DNA of 17,463 bases from Candidatus Hydrogenedentota bacterium (GTDB lineage: Bacteria > Hydrogenedentota > Hydrogenedentia > Hydrogenedentales > CAITNO01). The notes below the pieces were generated by a model. That model was not told the DNA's origin, did not search any database, and worked only from the letters and a program-made list of their open reading frames with translations. Positions 14,793-17,463 of this stretch are shown one piece after another; positions within the stretch are counted from its first letter, which is position 1; every line of letters starts with the position of its first letter. The stretch lies in the NCBI GenBank assembly GCA_022710255.1, contig JAKLHG010000017.1, forward strand, positions 1 through 17,463. The letters run 5' to 3'. The position numbers and the translations under genes were made by a program.

Positions 14793-15767
14793 TTAACCGT
14801 CCTTCCGCAGATATCGGTCAAGCGCGCAACCCGCGCATCCAATAACACCGGAATCATTTCCCAACCCGGCGGGCAAAATCTGGCACCTTTTGGCGGGCAC
14901 CTCAAACGCGTTTGCCATTACGGTTTTTCGGACGGTGTCAAAGAGTAAATCGCCGGCATTGCTCATACCCCCGCAAAAGATTATACGTTCAGGATTGAGC
15001 GCATTAATCATGCTTGCGGCGCCCAATCCAAGCCAGACCGCCGTCTCGTGAAACACATGTAACGCGTAAGCGTCGCCTTCGACTGCGGCGTCATAAATTA
15101 ACTTGCCTCTCAGCGCCTTCGGATCTCCCTTGCACATCTGTTTCAACCTGGTTTCCGCGTTGTCCCATCCCTCCTCTGCGGTGCGTATCATGCCGGTTAC
15201 GGACGCATAGGCTTCAAGGCATCCACGAGCGCCACAACCGCAAAGACGGCCGTCCCGTTGAACGGTGAGATGTCCCAGTTCCGCAGCGGTTCCGTCAATG
15301 CCGCGCAAGAGTTTTCCGAAAACGACAATTCCGCCTCCCACGCCGGTACCGAGTGTAAACACAACAATACTTTCCGCATCCTGTCCCGCGCCAAGCCAAT
15401 ACTCTCCATAGCAGGCCACATTGGCGTCATTATCCACGTAACAGGGAACCCCCAGGCGTTTCTGCATCTCCTCAGCAAGGGGAACGTCTTTCCACCCTTT
15501 TAAGTTTGGCGGACTGAATACGATTCCAGTCTGCCAGTTCATGGGGCCCGGCGCGCCAAATCCCGCCGCCAACACTTGGGACATCTCCAGACCATTATCA
15601 CGTATCAAGTCAAAAATACATTGCGCCATGAGGTTCATGACGGCTTCCGGACCGGTATCCTCCCCCGTCGGCTGGGAACTTTTGGCGATAATCTTTTTGT
15701 CTTCGCCAACAATGGCGGTTTTAATATTTGTGCCGCCCAAATCCACTCCAATAATTACCTTGTTCAT
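14793..15767 (-). CDS. ROK-family sugar kinase, glucokinase-like
   Basis: A 324-residue cytoplasmic kinase that probably phosphorylates glucose or another hexose with ATP. IGVDLGGTNIK (6-16) is the phosphate-1 loop, VDNDANVAC (111-119) holds catalytic D114, LGTGVGGGIV (139-148) is the phosphate-2 loop, and ELGHL (163-167) contains E163 and zinc ligand H166. CGCGARGC (176-183) supplies the three zinc cysteines typical of ROK kinases. CAGGAGA lies about 9 nt upstream. Its ATG overlaps the gltX stop as ATGA, implying translational coupling to gltX. It converges on the DUF6807 gene with an 8-nt gap. It could feed sugars released by the nearby hydrolases into glycolysis; N-acetylhexosamine specificity cannot be excluded. 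Confidence 0.9.
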   Translation of the reverse strand: MNKVIIGVDLGGTNIKTAIVGEDKKIIAKSSQPTGEDTGPEAVMNLMAQCIFDLIRDNGLEMSQVLAAGFGAPGPMNWQTGIVFSPPNLKGWKDVPLAEEMQKRLGVPCYVDNDANVACYGEYWLGAGQDAESIVVFTLGTGVGGGIVVFGKLLRGIDGTAAELGHLTVQRDGRLCGCGARGCLEAYASVTGMIRTAEEGWDNAETRLKQMCKGDPKALRGKLIYDAAVEGDAYALHVFHETAVWLGLGAASMINALNPERIIFCGGMSNAGDLLFDTVRKTVMANAFEVPAKRCQILPAGLGNDSGVIGCAGCALDRYLRKDG

Positions 15768-17251
15768 GTCGTGAATTCTCCTGAGCTTTCCACAAAAGTC
15801 AAGGCATGTTTCATGCGGGCCAAGGCCTCGTCTCTGCCAAGCAGTTCCGTCAATTCGTACAACCCCGGGCCCACGGTTTTACCCGTCAACGCCAGCCTCG
15901 TCGTATTTACCAGCATACCAATTTTGATGTCTGTTCCCGCGGCGGCCTGTTCATAAGCCTCCTTCAAGGCATCATGACACCAGGCGTCCGTCGATTCCAG
16001 GGCGGACAGGGCCGTTTGCAGCCATAATAGCGATTCAGGTTTCTGAAAATATTTCTGGCGCCCTTTCTCGTCATACGCCGTAACTTGACGGAAGAAAAAA
16101 TCGGTAAAGGGAATGATATGATTCAGTGTCGGTATTTTTTCCTGGCATATCGCCACAATGGAAACAAGCCACTCCCTGGATCGGTCCGCCACCTGAAGGC
16201 CATGGGCCTGCATGATGGGAAGCACGCGGTAGAATAACTGCTCCGGGGTTAACATCCGGATATGCTGACCATTAAGCCAGTCCAGTTTCTTGCGGTCAAA
16301 ACGAGCTGGGGATTTCGTCAGCCTTTTCAGAGTGAAAAGCCGCTTCAGGTCGTCCAAGGAAAAAAACTCACGACCTTCTTCTTCGGACGTCCAGCCCAGA
16401 AGGGCGATATAATTAATCATTGTCTCGGGCAGGTAGCCGTCCGCGCGCCAATCGAGGATGTTCGCGCCGTGAAGGCGTTTGCTGAACTTCTTCCCCTGCT
16501 CGTCATGAACCAGCGGAGTATGAGCGAACTGGGGCAGCGGATAGCCTAGCGCATTAAACAGCATCACATGTCGCCCCGCATTCGTAAGATGGTCATCTCC
16601 GCGAATTACGTGTGAAATTTTCATCAGGCCGTCATCCACCACTACCGCAAGATGAAACACCGCATCGCCGTTGGGTTTGACAATAATGAAATCGTCGTAT
16701 TCTTTGTTGTTAAATCGTACGGCGCCCTGGATAATGTCATCCACGACGGTTTCGCCTTCGGGCACGCGGAAACGAATGGCATACGGGGCATCCCCTTTGG
16801 CGGTGATTTCTTCCTGCGTCAAGTTCCTGCATTTTCCTGAATATCGCGGCGGGCGTTTTTCCCGTGCTGCCAGATCGCGCTGGACGTCAAGTTCTTCTTT
16901 CGAACAAAAACACTTATACGCTTTTCCTTCGGCAAGCAGGCGCGCAGCTTCCTGGCGGTACAATTGACGGCGTTCGGACTGCCTGTAAGGACCGAAAGCG
17001 CCTTTGGCGGGTTCATCGCCGAACTGTGGCCCTTCGTCCCAGTCAATGCCCAGCCACTTGATACCCTCGCACATCGCCTCCACGTACTGCTCTTCCGTAC
17101 GGTCAGCGTCGGTGTCTTCCAGGCGTAAAATAAACGTACCGCCCTGGCTTCGAGCGAATAACCAGTTATACAAGGCTGTTTTTGCTGTGCCTATATGCAG
17201 GAACCCTGAGGGCGAAGGCGCGATGCGGCATCGTATTACCGGGTTACTCAT
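15764..17251 (-). CDS. gltX: Glutamyl-tRNA synthetase
   Basis: A 495-residue class I aminoacyl-tRNA synthetase that charges tRNA-Glu for translation. CRIAPSPSGFLHIG (8-21) contains the HIGH-type motif and begins the Rossmann fold; FILRLEDTD (40-48) follows. KKFSKR (254-259) is the KMSKS-type loop, followed by LHGAN, where most bacterial enzymes have HGA directly after the Arg. A zinc site of bacterial type is present: C114-x-C116, Y137 and C141. The C-terminal half (from about 330) is the helical anticodon-binding domain. ATG 17251 gives the conserved N-terminus; the AAGGA site lies about 12 nt away, rather far, and an ATG at 17290 would add 13 unconserved residues. Coupled downstream to the ROK kinase through a 4-nt overlap; 50 nt after citrate synthase. 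Whether it is discriminating cannot be told. Confidence 0.95.
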   Translation of the reverse strand: MSNPVIRCRIAPSPSGFLHIGTAKTALYNWLFARSQGGTFILRLEDTDADRTEEQYVEAMCEGIKWLGIDWDEGPQFGDEPAKGAFGPYRQSERRQLYRQEAARLLAEGKAYKCFCSKEELDVQRDLAAREKRPPRYSGKCRNLTQEEITAKGDAPYAIRFRVPEGETVVDDIIQGAVRFNNKEYDDFIIVKPNGDAVFHLAVVVDDGLMKISHVIRGDDHLTNAGRHVMLFNALGYPLPQFAHTPLVHDEQGKKFSKRLHGANILDWRADGYLPETMINYIALLGWTSEEEGREFFSLDDLKRLFTLKRLTKSPARFDRKKLDWLNGQHIRMLTPEQLFYRVLPIMQAHGLQVADRSREWLVSIVAICQEKIPTLNHIIPFTDFFFRQVTAYDEKGRQKYFQKPESLLWLQTALSALESTDAWCHDALKEAYEQAAAGTDIKIGMLVNTTRLALTGKTVGPGLYELTELLGRDEALARMKHALTFVESSGEFTT

Positions 17252-17301
17252 GATAATGATTATTCCTTCCGTCCCTCTAATGTGGGGCATTTCACTTGAT
17301 A

Positions 17302-17463
17302 TCAGATAAAGAGATCGTTCTTTTCATAACGGCGCATTGTTTCACCGATATAGATTTGTCGTGGCCGTTGAATCCTGAGGTCGGGATCGGCACGCATCTC
17401 GAGCCAGTGCGCTATCCAGCCCGGCATGCGTCCTATGGCGAAAAGCACGGTAAACATCTCGGT
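17302..17463 (-). CDS. gltA: Citrate synthase, C-terminal fragment
   Basis: The last 53 residues and stop codon of a citrate synthase, which condenses oxaloacetate and acetyl-CoA in the TCA cycle; the 5' part lies beyond the right edge. TEMFTVLFAIGRMPGWIAHW and RIQRPRQIYIGETMRRY match the family C-terminus, including the conserved R-P-R-Q-x-Y and the Arg-rich end. It is 50 nt upstream of the gltX start on the same strand and is probably cotranscribed. Confidence 0.92.
   Translation of the reverse strand, partial: TEMFTVLFAIGRMPGWIAHWLEMRADPDLRIQRPRQIYIGETMRRYEKNDLFI

Overview
The window looks like chromosomal DNA from an uncultivated heterotrophic bacterium of the planctomycete/verrucomicrobial/lentisphaeral sphere or a neighbouring phylum such as Hydrogenedentota. 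I infer this from gene content: secreted glycoside hydrolases of planctomycete-like types, a DUF6807 (PmoA-like) protein, a TIM-barrel sugar isomerase, and two kinds of short tandem repeat next to genes. No rRNA or marker gene is present, so the phylum is a low-confidence guess. Genes start mostly at ATG with recognisable Shine-Dalgarno sites, and 12 of 14 lie on the minus strand.

Layout from left to right. 1-1032 (-) is most of an ArsB/NhaD/SLC13-type permease cut by the window edge, with a plausible sigma70-like promoter and palindrome upstream (1163-1238). 1281-3707 (-) is a secreted GH78-type alpha-L-rhamnosidase. 3708-4405 has no convincing gene but holds an array of 20-bp hairpin repeats (3861-4040). 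4406-5110 (+) is a seven-helix CREST/ceramidase-like membrane protein. From 13372 down to 5168 seven minus-strand genes follow one another: sugar isomerase/epimerase, lipoprotein with a carboxypeptidase-regulatory-like domain, double-hotdog MaoC hydratase, AOX/PTOX-like di-iron oxidase, Tat-exported nitrilase-superfamily protein, secreted GH43/GH32-like beta-propeller protein, and a GH99/GH71-like protein with a C-terminal CBM9/DOMON-like domain. Gaps are 42, 77, 72, 96, 211 and 6 nt, so one or two operons are likely. A 467-nt gene-free stretch (13373-13839) separates this run from a plus-strand DUF6807 protein (13840-14784), which converges with an 8-nt gap on a housekeeping block: ROK sugar kinase, gltX and the 3' end of citrate synthase, all minus strand.

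Working model (inference): the secreted GH78, GH99-like and propeller proteins and the DUF6807 protein act on complex glycans outside the cytoplasm, and the isomerase and ROK kinase handle released sugars. The least expected part is the middle: a quinol-oxidase-like di-iron protein, a MaoC hydratase, a lipoprotein and a cysteine-rich Tat-exported amidase-like protein embedded in a sugar-catabolic run. This is the best candidate here for an undescribed system, although its function cannot be deduced from sequence alone.
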